A stretch of 64,000 nucleotides of DNA from RAM1 sp050247515 (GTDB lineage: Bacteria > Pseudomonadota > Gammaproteobacteria > Burkholderiales > Burkholderiaceae_C): positions 6,135-70,134 of the forward strand of contig JBFWUB010000023.1 of NCBI GenBank assembly GCA_050247515.1, read 5' to 3'. The translations under genes were made by a program, and so were the position numbers. Below, in pieces: positions 45,236 to 53,540 of the stretch (the stretch's first letter is position 1; each line of letters starts with the position of its first letter). A model generated the notes under the pieces. It made no database searches. It saw only the letters and a list, made by a program, of their open reading frames with translations, and was not told the DNA's origin.

Positions 45236-47323
45236 ATGTCCGCCGGCCTCAACCTTGCCCAACAGGAAGCTGTGAACTACATGCACGGGCCCTGCCTGGT
45301 GCTGGCGGGTGCGGGCTCGGGCAAGACGCGCGTGATCACGCACAAAATCGGCCGGCTGATCAGCGCGGGGCTGGCGCCGCAGCAGATTGCGGCCATCACC
45401 TTCACCAACAAGGCCGCGGCCGAGATGCGCGAGCGGGCCAAAAGCCTGATTGGCCGTGATGCGAAAAAGGTGGTGATCTGCACCTTTCACGCCCTGGGCG
45501 TGCGCATGATGCGTGAAGACGGCTCGGTGCTGGGCCTGAAGCCGCAGTTCAGCATCCTGGACAGCGATGACGTGACCAGCATCCTGAAGGACGCCGGCGG
45601 CACCACCGACGCGGCCACGGCCCGTCAATGGCAATGGACCATCAGCCTGTGGAAGAACATGGGGCTGAACGCCGCCCAGGCTGAAGCACAGGCCCGGGAC
45701 GACAACGAGCGCGTGACGGCCCGCATCATGGCCCGCTATGAGGAGCGCCTGGCCGCCTACCAGAGCGTGGACTTTGACGACCTGATCGGCCTGCCGCTGA
45801 AGCTGTTGAAGGACCACCCGCAAGTGCGCGAGAAATGGCAGGCCCAGCTGGGCCATGTACTGGTCGATGAATACCAGGACACCAACGCCACGCAGTACGA
45901 GGTGCTCAAGCTGCTGGTGGGTGAACGCGGGCGCTTTACCGCCGTGGGTGACGACGACCAGAGCATTTACGGCTGGCGCGGCGCCACGCTGGACAACCTC
46001 AAGAAGCTGCCGATCGACTTCCCCCAGCTCAAGGTCATCAAGCTGGAGCAGAACTACCGCAGCACCAGCGCCATCCTGCGCGCGGCCAACAACGTGATCG
46101 GCCCCAACCCCAAGCTGTTCCCCAAGACGCTGTTTTCCGAACTGGGCGAAGGCGAGCCGGTGCGCGTGGTGGACGCCGACAACGAAGAGCATGAGGCCGA
46201 GCGCGCGGTGGCACGCATCCAGTCGATCCGCGCCAATGGCTCCGCCCAGGCGTGGCGCAGCTTTGCCGTGCTGTACCGCGCCAACCACCAGGCCCGCGTG
46301 CTGGAGCAGGCCCTGCGCAAGGCGGCCATCCCCTACAAGGTCTCGGGCGGCCAGAGTTTTTTCGAGCGCGCGGAGATCAAGGACCTGTGCGCCTGGTTCC
46401 GCCTGTGGGTCAACAACGACGACGACCCCGCCTTCCTGCGCGCCATCACCAGCCCCAGGCGCGGCATTGGGCATACCACGCTGCAGAACCTGGGCACCTT
46501 CGCCAGCAAGTACAAGGTGAGCCTGTTCGAGGCGCTGTTCTCGTCATCGCTGGGCTCGGCGCTGCCGACCAAGGCCGTGGGCAGCCTGCACGAGTTCGGC
46601 CGCTATGTGAACGACCTGGAATTCCGCGCGCGCCAGACCACGGGTGCCGAGGACGCCCGCGCCTTCATGATGGACTGGCTCAAGGAGATCGGCTACGAAA
46701 AGCACCTGTACGACGGCGAGGACAGCGAGAAGCTGGCCGCCGCCCGCTGGACCAACGTGCTCGATTTCTGCGACTGGATGAGCCAGCGTTGCGGCGGCAC
46801 CATCGACGACACGGCCGGCGTGACTTTGGAGTCGGACAAGAAAAGCCTGCTGGAAGTGGCGCAGACCATTGCCCTGCTGTCCACCATCAATGAACGCGAG
46901 CAGGACCAGGACGTGGTGACGCTGTCCACCCTGCACGCGGCCAAGGGGCTGGAGTGGCCGCACGTGATGCTGGTGGGCGTGACCGAGGGCATGCTGCCCT
47001 TCAAGCTGGGCGATGATGACAACCCCACCGGCCGCGCCGACGGCCCCATGAGCGAGGGTATCCTGCAGCGCCTGCAGGAAGAGCGCCGCCTGATGTATGT
47101 GGGCATTACCCGCGCGCAGCGCAGCCTGGCCGTGAGCTGGACCAAGCGGCGCAAGAAGGGGCGCGAGATGGTGGCCGCCCAGCCCAGCCGTTTCATTGCC
47201 GAGATGGCGCTGGACAAGACCACGGCCAGGGAAGACCCGCGCGAAAAGCTCAAGGCCCTGCGCGCGGAGTTTGCCAAAAAGGCCCTGGACACCGCCGCGG
47301 CTGCGGCCGCCAGCGCGCCATGA
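45236..47323 (+). CDS. rep: ATP-dependent DNA helicase Rep (UvrD/Rep family)
   Basis: A 695-residue superfamily 1 helicase, nearer in length to Rep than to UvrD. Motifs: LNLAQQEAV (Q motif), Walker A GAGSGKTRVITHKI, VDEYQDTN (DExx box), GDDDQSIYGWRGA, LEQNYRST, and HAAKGLEWPHVMLVG. It unwinds DNA 3'-5', removing proteins ahead of replication forks. It is preceded by the AT-rich spacer of the divergent ATPase gene. Its stop overlaps the next start (ATGA). Confidence 0.93.
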   Translation: MSAGLNLAQQEAVNYMHGPCLVLAGAGSGKTRVITHKIGRLISAGLAPQQIAAITFTNKAAAEMRERAKSLIGRDAKKVVICTFHALGVRMMREDGSVLGLKPQFSILDSDDVTSILKDAGGTTDAATARQWQWTISLWKNMGLNAAQAEAQARDDNERVTARIMARYEERLAAYQSVDFDDLIGLPLKLLKDHPQVREKWQAQLGHVLVDEYQDTNATQYEVLKLLVGERGRFTAVGDDDQSIYGWRGATLDNLKKLPIDFPQLKVIKLEQNYRSTSAILRAANNVIGPNPKLFPKTLFSELGEGEPVRVVDADNEEHEAERAVARIQSIRANGSAQAWRSFAVLYRANHQARVLEQALRKAAIPYKVSGGQSFFERAEIKDLCAWFRLWVNNDDDPAFLRAITSPRRGIGHTTLQNLGTFASKYKVSLFEALFSSSLGSALPTKAVGSLHEFGRYVNDLEFRARQTTGAEDARAFMMDWLKEIGYEKHLYDGEDSEKLAAARWTNVLDFCDWMSQRCGGTIDDTAGVTLESDKKSLLEVAQTIALLSTINEREQDQDVVTLSTLHAAKGLEWPHVMLVGVTEGMLPFKLGDDDNPTGRADGPMSEGILQRLQEERRLMYVGITRAQRSLAVSWTKRRKKGREMVAAQPSRFIAEMALDKTTAREDPREKLKALRAEFAKKALDTAAAAAASAP

Positions 47324-47736
47324 AGCCGATCACCGTCGCCGCGCTGCTGGCGGGGCTTGCCTGTGGAGGCGCGTCGGCGTGCCCCGCAGCGGCCGACCTC
47401 ACCCCCGCCCACCTGTGGGGCCTGTGGCGCGTGAGCTTTGAAGGCGGGGGCAGCCCGCCCACCAGCGCCACCGTGCTGTTTGAAAAGCACCCCGAGCGCA
47501 CCGAAAGCGTGCGCGGCGCCATCAACCGCGACAGCGTGCAGTCGCTGCTGGCGGGCGACGTGGACGAAGGCGTGCTGGCGCTGGATGAATCAGACGACGG
47601 CCTACAAATTACCGCCGTATGGTCTGGTAACGTCGCCGACACATCTTGCGGCAAGGAATTCACCGGCATATGGCGACGCTCCAAAGACAACACCGAACGC
47701 AGCTTCGTGCTGCGCAAGCTGCCGGGCTGGCAGTAG
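47320..47736 (+). CDS. Small exported protein of unknown function
   Basis: A 138-residue protein with a signal peptide (MKPITVAALLAGLACGGASA) and a compact mature domain (TPAHLWGLWRVSFEGGGSPPTSATVLFEKHPE). It is coupled to rep by an ATGA overlap. Its last 67 bp overlap, in another frame, the start of the phospholipase gene. The predicted beta-strand pattern suggests a small lipocalin-like barrel, but this is only an impression. Confidence 0.75.
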   Translation: MKPITVAALLAGLACGGASACPAAADLTPAHLWGLWRVSFEGGGSPPTSATVLFEKHPERTESVRGAINRDSVQSLLAGDVDEGVLALDESDDGLQITAVWSGNVADTSCGKEFTGIWRRSKDNTERSFVLRKLPGWQ

Positions 47737-48869
47737 CCGCGCTGGCCAGCGCCTGGCCTGCGCAGGCCCAGACCGTGCCACCCGCGCGGGGCGAGACCGG
47801 CTGGCAGGCCTGCATGGCCACCGCCGACAGCGGCGCGCGCCTGGCGTGTTTTGACCAATGGGCCAAGCAGCAGCCCCAGCCAGGTACCACGGCCGCCGCA
47901 GCGGGGACGGGTGCGGCGTCCGCTGCCAACAACCCTGCCACCGAAACACCGGTGCAACCCCTGATCCCGGCCACCCGCGTGATTTCCATCACCTCTGAAA
48001 AGGGTTGCCATGACCCGCAATACTCCAACCTGTCGCGCTTCTGGGAACTGGAAGCGGGCAGCGACTGCGGTACCTTCGGCATCCGCGGCTACCGGCCCAT
48101 CAGCGTGTCACTGATCTCGGCCACCAGCGTGAACACGTTGCCCACCTCGGGCAACCCGGCCAACAACGCACTGGCCGCCACGGCCTACCGCAAGACCGAG
48201 ACACGCATCCAGCTGTCGGTGCGCACCAAGCTGGCCCAGGGCATCCTGACCGGCGGCCACCCCACGCTGAAAGACTCGCTGTGGTTCGGTTACACGCAGC
48301 AGTCTTACTGGCAGCTGTTCAACGGCGGCATCTCGCGGCCGTTTCGCAGCACCGACCACGAGCCTGAGGCGGTGTACGTGTACCCCAGCGACTTTTCGCT
48401 GCCCGGCGGCTGGCGCATGCGCTACAGCGGCCTGGGCGTGGTGCACCAGTCCAACGGCCAGGCGCTGCCCCTGTCGCGCAGCTGGAACCGCGTTTACCTG
48501 ATGGCCGGCGCCGAAAAGGACAACACCGCCCGCATCCAGGCCCGCATCTGGAAACGCCTGCACGAAAGCAGCAACACCGACGACAACCCCGGCATCAGCG
48601 ACTACATCGGGCGCGCCGAGCTGTCGGGCTATTGGGACGTGGACAAGCGCAACACCGTGGGCGCCACGCTGCGCCATTCGCTGCGCTCGGCCGGCAATGG
48701 CTCGGCACGGCTGGAATGGCTGCGCACCTTGGGGTCCGGCGCAGCCAACGGCCCTGTCAATGACCTGCGGCTGCATCTGCAGCTGTTCAGCGGCTATGGC
48801 GACAGCCTGCTGGACTACAACCGCCGGCGCACCGTGTTGAGCGTGGGCCTGAGCCTGGTCGACTGGTAG
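47670..48869 (+). CDS. pldA: Outer-membrane phospholipase A (OMPLA)
   Basis: A 399-residue protein with an N-terminal signal peptide (ending WPAQAQ) and a low-complexity Ala/Thr/Pro linker before the beta-barrel. The catalytic motif GVVHQSNGQALPLSRSWNRVY contains the family His and Ser (HxSNG) and the downstream Asn. The enzyme is a calcium-dependent dimer that hydrolyses phospholipids displaced into the outer leaflet. ATG 47670 is used (AAGGA upstream); a TTG at 47646 would add eight residues. It overlaps the previous gene by 67 bp out of frame. Confidence 0.9.
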   Translation: MATLQRQHRTQLRAAQAAGLAVAALASAWPAQAQTVPPARGETGWQACMATADSGARLACFDQWAKQQPQPGTTAAAAGTGAASAANNPATETPVQPLIPATRVISITSEKGCHDPQYSNLSRFWELEAGSDCGTFGIRGYRPISVSLISATSVNTLPTSGNPANNALAATAYRKTETRIQLSVRTKLAQGILTGGHPTLKDSLWFGYTQQSYWQLFNGGISRPFRSTDHEPEAVYVYPSDFSLPGGWRMRYSGLGVVHQSNGQALPLSRSWNRVYLMAGAEKDNTARIQARIWKRLHESSNTDDNPGISDYIGRAELSGYWDVDKRNTVGATLRHSLRSAGNGSARLEWLRTLGSGAANGPVNDLRLHLQLFSGYGDSLLDYNRRRTVLSVGLSLVDW

Positions 48870-48872
48870 GCC

Positions 48873-49832
48873 GTGGCGCGCGTCTTCATGCTCGGCGCCA
48901 CCGGCACGATAGGGCGCGCCACGGTGCGCGCGCTGCTGCGCCAGGGGCATGAGGTGGTGTGTTTCGTGCGCCCGCGCAGCGCGACCGGCATGCTGCCCCC
49001 GGGCGCCACGGTGCGCCTGGGCGACGTGACCGCGCCGGCATCGCTGGCCCAGGACGGTTTGCGTGGCGAACGCTTTGACGCGCTGGTGTCCTGCCTGGCC
49101 TCGCGCACCGGCGCGCCGCGCGACGCCTGGGCCATCGACCACCTGGCCCATGTGCAGGCACTGCAGGCCGCGCGCGACGCCGGCGTGTCACAGGTGGTGC
49201 TGCTGTCGGCCATCTGCGTGCAAAAGCCGCTGCTGGCCTTCCAGCAGGCCAAACTGGCGTTCGAGCAGGCCCTGGTCAGCTCGGGCCTGACGTACTCCAT
49301 CGTGCGGCCCACGGCGTTTTTCAAGTCGCTGTCGGGGCAGGTGGAACGCGTGCGCAGGGGCAAGCCCTTCCTGGTGTTTGGCGACGGCACACTGACCGCC
49401 TGCAAGCCCATCAGCGACGACGACCTGGCGGACTACATCGCCGGCTGCCTGGGTGACGCCACGCGGCACAACCGCATCCTGCCCATCGGCGGCCCGGGGC
49501 CCGCCATCACGCCGCGCCAGCAGGGCGAGCACCTGTTTGCGCTGCTGGGCCGGCCGCCGCGCTTCACGCAGGTGCCGGTGACGCTGCTGGACGGCGTCAT
49601 TGGCGTGCTGGGCGCGCTGGGGCATGCGGTGCCCGCGCTGGCGGCCAAGGCCGAGCTGGCCCGCATCGGCCGCTACTACGCCACTGAATCCATGCTGGTA
49701 CTTGACGCATCCACCGGCCGCTACAGCGCCGAAGCCACGCCCGGCACCGGCAGCGACACGCTGTTTGACTACTACGCCGCGCTGGTCAGGGGCGAAGCCA
49801 CCGCCGAGCGCGGCGACCACGCGGTGTTCTGA
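48873..49832 (+). CDS. NAD(P)H-binding SDR-like protein, BciA (8-vinyl reductase)-like
   Basis: A 319-residue atypical short-chain dehydrogenase with the nucleotide loop GATGTIGRATVRAL and the NmrA-like core. Features such as the LPIGGPGPAITPRQQGEHLF block and the SDTLFDYYAALVRGE C terminus recall BciA, the divinyl chlorophyllide 8-vinyl reductase of phototrophs. No photosynthesis genes are in the window, so the real substrate may be another tetrapyrrole, a quinone, or unknown. GTG start; it follows pldA by 3 bp. Confidence 0.78.
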   Translation: MARVFMLGATGTIGRATVRALLRQGHEVVCFVRPRSATGMLPPGATVRLGDVTAPASLAQDGLRGERFDALVSCLASRTGAPRDAWAIDHLAHVQALQAARDAGVSQVVLLSAICVQKPLLAFQQAKLAFEQALVSSGLTYSIVRPTAFFKSLSGQVERVRRGKPFLVFGDGTLTACKPISDDDLADYIAGCLGDATRHNRILPIGGPGPAITPRQQGEHLFALLGRPPRFTQVPVTLLDGVIGVLGALGHAVPALAAKAELARIGRYYATESMLVLDASTGRYSAEATPGTGSDTLFDYYAALVRGEATAERGDHAVF

Positions 49833-49850
49833 GCCGCGCTGCAGCGCAGG

Positions 49851-50642
49851 CTAGAGCTTGAAGTCGTAGTCCACCGTGATCGGCGCATGGTCAGAGAATT
49901 TCTCGGCCTTGTAGATCGCTTCAGTGCGCGCCAGCGCGGCCAGCGCCGGCGTGGCCAGGTGGTAGTCCAGCCGCCAGCCCACGTTGTTCAGGTAGGCCTG
50001 GCCGCGGTTGCTCCACCAGGTGTACGCCGTGTCGGTGGCGGTGGGCTGCAACTGGCGGTACACGTCCACCAGGCCGGTGTGGGTCAACAGGTTCGTCATC
50101 CACGCCCGCTCCTCGGGCAGGAAGCCGCTGTTTTTCTGGTTGCTGCGCCAGTTTTTCAGGTCGATGTTCTGGTGGGCGATGTTCACGTCGCCGCACAGGA
50201 TGAAATCGCGTTGCTGCTTCAGCGCTGACAGATGCGGCTCGAATTCCGCCAGGAAGCGGAACTTGGCCTGCTGGCGTTCCTCGCCCGACGAGCCGCTGGG
50301 AAAGTACGCGCTGATCAGCGACAGCTTGCGCTGCGGCGTGTCAAAGCGCAGCTCCACGTAACGGCCCTCGGCATCAAACTCGCTGGAGCCGTAACCCACA
50401 ACCACGTCGCTGGGCTCATGGCGCGTGTACACGGCCACGCCGGAATAGCCTTTTTTCTGCGCAAAGTGAAAGTGCCCCTTGAGCCCCGCCAGGGCTTCGA
50501 ACCGGCCGCTCACATCCGCCGCCTGGGCCTTGACTTCCTGCACGCAAATACAATCCGGGGCGGCTTTGGCAATCCAGGCTTCAACGCCCTTGGTGGCGGC
50601 GGAACGGATGCCGTTGAGGTTGAGGCTGGTTAACTTGAACAA
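49851..50642 (-). CDS. xthA: Exodeoxyribonuclease III
   Basis: A 263-residue AP-endonuclease/3'-5' exonuclease of normal length. Catalytic landmarks: LNLNGIRSA at the N terminus, CVQEVK (metal-binding Glu), CGDVNIAH, and the terminal SDHAPITVDYDF. It cuts at abasic sites in base-excision repair. The TTG at 50642 is preferred because it matches the family start (FKLTSLNLNG) and has GGGGA 6 bases upstream; an ATG at 50654 would add four residues. Both overlap the start region of pyrE on the other strand. Confidence 0.92.
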   Translation of the reverse strand: MFKLTSLNLNGIRSAATKGVEAWIAKAAPDCICVQEVKAQAADVSGRFEALAGLKGHFHFAQKKGYSGVAVYTRHEPSDVVVGYGSSEFDAEGRYVELRFDTPQRKLSLISAYFPSGSSGEERQQAKFRFLAEFEPHLSALKQQRDFILCGDVNIAHQNIDLKNWRSNQKNSGFLPEERAWMTNLLTHTGLVDVYRQLQPTATDTAYTWWSNRGQAYLNNVGWRLDYHLATPALAALARTEAIYKAEKFSDHAPITVDYDFKL

Positions 50643-50652
50643 GGAATTCCCC

Positions 50653-51348
50653 ATGGTGGTTGATACGGGCATGAACGCCAACGCCGATGCCCTGGCGCAG
50701 GATTTCGTGCAGTTTGCGGTGGATTCGGGCGTGCTGCGCTTTGGCGAGTTCAAGACCAAGGCGGGCCGCATGTCGCCCTATTTCTTCAACGCCGGCCTGT
50801 TTGACGACGGCGCCAAGCTCGGCCGGCTGGCGCAATTCTATGCACAGCGCATCATCGCCTCGGGCATTGAATTCGACATGCTGTTTGGCCCTGCGTACAA
50901 GGGCATTCCCCTGGGCGCGGCCGTGGCCGTGGAGCTGGCGCGCCAGGGCCGCAACGTGCCCTTTGCCTACAACCGCAAGGAAGCCAAGGACCATGGTGAA
51001 GGCGGCACCCTGGTCGGCGCACCGCTCAGGGGCCGCGTGCTGATCGTGGACGACGTGATGTCCGCCGGCACCGCCGCGCGCGAATCCATCGCCATCATCC
51101 GGGCTGCGGGCGCCACGCCCCACGCCGTGGCCATCGCCCTGGACCGCCAGGAAAAGGCCACCGAGGGCGGCCGCGACGTGGACCACAGCGCGGTGCAGTA
51201 CGTGCGCAACCAGCTGGGCCTGCAGGTGTGCGCCATTGCGCGGCTGGCCGACCTGCTGGCCTACCTGCAACGTCAATCGGGCGACAGCCTGGGCCAGCAC
51301 CACGCGGCGGTTCTTGCCTACAGGCAGACCTACGGCGTGAGCGACTGA
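50653..51348 (+). CDS. pyrE: Orotate phosphoribosyltransferase
   Basis: A 231-residue type I phosphoribosyltransferase that joins orotate and PRPP to make OMP in pyrimidine synthesis. The PRPP loop VLIVDDVMSAGTA is intact, as are the flexible-loop lysines (YNRKEAKDHGEGG). AAGGAA lies 6 bases upstream of the ATG. It has ~18 extra N-terminal residues relative to E. coli PyrE. Its promoter must lie inside the xthA coding region. Confidence 0.96.
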   Translation: MVVDTGMNANADALAQDFVQFAVDSGVLRFGEFKTKAGRMSPYFFNAGLFDDGAKLGRLAQFYAQRIIASGIEFDMLFGPAYKGIPLGAAVAVELARQGRNVPFAYNRKEAKDHGEGGTLVGAPLRGRVLIVDDVMSAGTAARESIAIIRAAGATPHAVAIALDRQEKATEGGRDVDHSAVQYVRNQLGLQVCAIARLADLLAYLQRQSGDSLGQHHAAVLAYRQTYGVSD

Positions 51349-51373
51349 GCCCGCGCGGCGACAGCACGGCGCC

Positions 51374-51414
51374 CGTCAAATTAAATTGCACGCAATTTAA
51401 TTTGACGCTACAAT
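51374..51414 (+). promoter_or_regulatory. ohrR operator (34-bp palindrome) and leaderless promoter
   Basis: Arms at 51374-51389 and 51392-51407 are exact inverse complements (16 bp each) around a central AC. The core AAATTGC/GCAATTT is the AT-rich palindrome expected of an OhrR operator. A -10 TACAAT is at 51409-51414 with TTGCAC 17 bp upstream, inside the palindrome. The ATG begins only 8 bases after the -10 and has no Shine-Dalgarno, so the ohrR mRNA is probably leaderless. OhrR bound here would cover the -35. Confidence 0.8.
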
Positions 51415-51421
51415 TCAACCC

Positions 51422-51883
51422 ATGGCAACGCCCAAGCTCCCGCAAAACCTCTCCGCCGACCAGGCCCTGCTGCTGGACAACCAGCTGTGCTTTGCCCTGT
51501 ATTCAGCCTCGCTGGCCATGACCAGGCTGTACAAGCCGCTGCTGGACGAGCTGGGCCTGACCTACCCTCAATACATCGCCATGCTGGTGCTGTGGGAGCG
51601 CGACGGCCTCATGGTGTCCGAACTGGGCGAGCGGCTGTCGCTGGACTCCGGCACGCTCACTCCCTTGCTCAAGCGGCTCGAAGCGCTGGGCCTGGTGGCC
51701 CGCATCCGGGACGTGCAGGACGAGCGCCGCGTGCACATCACCCTCACACCCGCGGGGCGCAAACTCAAAACCCGCGCGGCCCGAATTCCGGGCTGCATCC
51801 TGGCGGCCAGCCAGTGCTCCATCCCCGAGCTGATTTCACTCACCCAGCAGGTGCAGGCCCTGCGCCAGCGCCTGACGGCCTGA
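51422..51883 (+). CDS. ohrR: Organic-hydroperoxide-sensing repressor OhrR (MarR family)
   Basis: A 153-residue MarR-family repressor with the OhrR signature LDNQLCFALYSASLAMTRLYKPLL. Reactive cysteine C23 is present, and C125 and C132 could form the two-Cys-type disulfide partner. Oxidation by organic peroxides releases it from DNA. It lies next to its own palindromic operator and 41 bp upstream of ohr, so both genes are induced by organic peroxide. Confidence 0.94.
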   Translation: MATPKLPQNLSADQALLLDNQLCFALYSASLAMTRLYKPLLDELGLTYPQYIAMLVLWERDGLMVSELGERLSLDSGTLTPLLKRLEALGLVARIRDVQDERRVHITLTPAGRKLKTRAARIPGCILAASQCSIPELISLTQQVQALRQRLTA

Positions 51884-51924
51884 CCCTTTTCCCTTTCCAA
51901 CCACCACCCCCCAAGGAAACCACC

Positions 51925-52341
51925 ATGACCAAGCTCGACAAAGTCCTCTACACCGCCAAGGCCCACACCACCGGCGGTCGCGACGGTGCCTCCCGAACCG
52001 ACGACGGCCGCCTGGACGTCACGCTGTCCTCGCCCGGCACCTCGGGCACGGGCACCAACCCCGAGCAGCTGTTCGCCGCCGGCTACAGCGCCTGCTTTAT
52101 CGGCGCGATGAAGGCCGTGGCCGGCAAGATGAAGGTCGCGCTGCCGGCCGACCTGTCCATCGACGCCGAGGTGGACCTGGGCCCGATCCCCAACGCCTAC
52201 GGCATTGCCGCCCGCCTGAACGTGAACCTGCCCGGCATGGACCGCGCCGCCGCCCAGGCCCTGATCGATGCCGCCCACCAGGTGTGCCCGTATTCCAACG
52301 CCACGCGCGGCAACATCGACGTGACCATCACCCTCGTCTGA
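51925..52341 (+). CDS. ohr: Organic hydroperoxide resistance peroxidase Ohr
   Basis: A 138-residue thiol peroxidase of the OsmC/Ohr fold that reduces fatty-acid and other organic hydroperoxides using lipoylated partners. The two catalytic cysteines are in YSACFIGA and HQVCPYSNA, with the NPEQLFAAGY motif before them. AAGGAA lies upstream of the ATG. A strong hairpin terminator follows 26 bp downstream. Confidence 0.96.
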   Translation: MTKLDKVLYTAKAHTTGGRDGASRTDDGRLDVTLSSPGTSGTGTNPEQLFAAGYSACFIGAMKAVAGKMKVALPADLSIDAEVDLGPIPNAYGIAARLNVNLPGMDRAAAQALIDAAHQVCPYSNATRGNIDVTITLV

Positions 52342-52366
52342 CCAGGCTTTTCCGGCTGTCACGAAT

Positions 52367-52397
52367 GCGGCCCGCCGGTCTTGAACCGGCGGGCCGC
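52367..52397 (+). terminator. Intrinsic terminator after ohr
   Basis: A 13-bp perfect stem, GCGGCCCGCCGGT with its complement, closes a 5-base loop and is followed by TTCGCTT. It separates the ohrR-ohr unit from the DUF2855 gene. The T run is short, but the stem is very stable. Confidence 0.75.
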
Positions 52398-52415
52398 TTC
52401 GCTTAACGTGGGCGA

Positions 52416-53504
52416 ATGCCTACCACCACACTCCAGGTCCGCAAGGACAAACTGACCGAAACGCGCCTTGTCACCACCGAAGACGCTGCCCTGGCACCCG
52501 GCCAGGTGCGCGTGCGTGTCGAGCACTTCGCGCTCACGTCCAACAACATCACCTACGCCGCGTTTGGCGACGCCATGAACTACTGGCAGTTCTGGCCGAC
52601 CGGCGAGGACGGCTGGGGCATCGTGCCCGTGTGGGGCTTTGCCACGGTGACGCAAAGCCTGCACCCCGGTGTAGCCGTGGGCGAGCGCCTGTACGGCTAC
52701 TGGCCCACGGCCAGCAGCGCCGTGCTGCAGCCCGACCGCCTGAGCGAGGCCGGCTTCACCGACGCCGCGCCCCACCGGGCCGGCCTGCACGCGGTGTACA
52801 ACCAGCTGCTGCGCTGCAACCGCGACCCGTTCTACACGCCAGACACTGAAGGCCCGCAGGCCCTGCTGCGCCCGCTGTTCGTCACCTCGTGGCTGATCGA
52901 CGACTTCATGGCCGACAACGATTTCTTCGGCGCCAACGTGATGCTGCTGTCCAGCGCCTCCAGCAAGACGGCGTATGGCACGGCGTTCCAGCTCGCGCAG
53001 CGCCCGGGTGTGGAGGTGATCGGCCTCACGTCCCCCGCCAACAAGGCCTTCTGTGAACGCCTGGGCTGCTACACGCGTGTGCTGACCTACGACCAGCTGG
53101 ACCAGGTGGCCGCGGACACGGCCTGCGTGTACGTGGACTTTGCCGGCAATGCGCCGCTGCGCCAGCAGATCCACACGCGGTTTGCCCAGCTCAAATACAG
53201 CTGCTCCATTGGCGGCACGCATGTGGAGCAGCTGGGCGGCGCCAAAGACCTGCCGGGGCCGCGCGCCACGCTGTTTTTTGCGCCCGCGCAGATCAAGAAA
53301 CGCAATGCCGACTGGGGTGCGGCGGAACTGGGCAAACGCCTGGTGCAAGCCTGGCAGGCCTTCAGCGCACGCGCCACCGATGCGGCGGCGCCGTGGCTGG
53401 CGGTGCAAGAGCACAAGGGACCGCAGGCCGTCCAGGCCGCCTATGCCCAGGTGCTGCAAGGCAAGGGTGACCCGCGCGCGGGCCACATGCTGTCGCTGGG
53501 CTGA
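52416..53504 (+). CDS. DUF2855 family protein
   Basis: A 362-residue member of DUF2855, distantly related to medium-chain dehydrogenases (GQVRVRVEHFALTSNNITYAAFGD near the N terminus; a Rossmann-like segment LLSSASSKTAYGTAFQLA near residue 175). The substrate is unknown; the NAD(P)-binding glycines are not conventional. It is preceded by the ohr terminator and has no operon partner. Confidence 0.88.
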   Translation: MPTTTLQVRKDKLTETRLVTTEDAALAPGQVRVRVEHFALTSNNITYAAFGDAMNYWQFWPTGEDGWGIVPVWGFATVTQSLHPGVAVGERLYGYWPTASSAVLQPDRLSEAGFTDAAPHRAGLHAVYNQLLRCNRDPFYTPDTEGPQALLRPLFVTSWLIDDFMADNDFFGANVMLLSSASSKTAYGTAFQLAQRPGVEVIGLTSPANKAFCERLGCYTRVLTYDQLDQVAADTACVYVDFAGNAPLRQQIHTRFAQLKYSCSIGGTHVEQLGGAKDLPGPRATLFFAPAQIKKRNADWGAAELGKRLVQAWQAFSARATDAAAPWLAVQEHKGPQAVQAAYAQVLQGKGDPRAGHMLSLG

Positions 53505-53540
53505 AAGCCCCGCATCAGCTTCGCGCGCGATGATGGCGCG

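Noticed and set aside
47195..47441. Separate small gene at the rep-exported protein junction
   Set aside because: Overlaps both genes out of frame with no start context.
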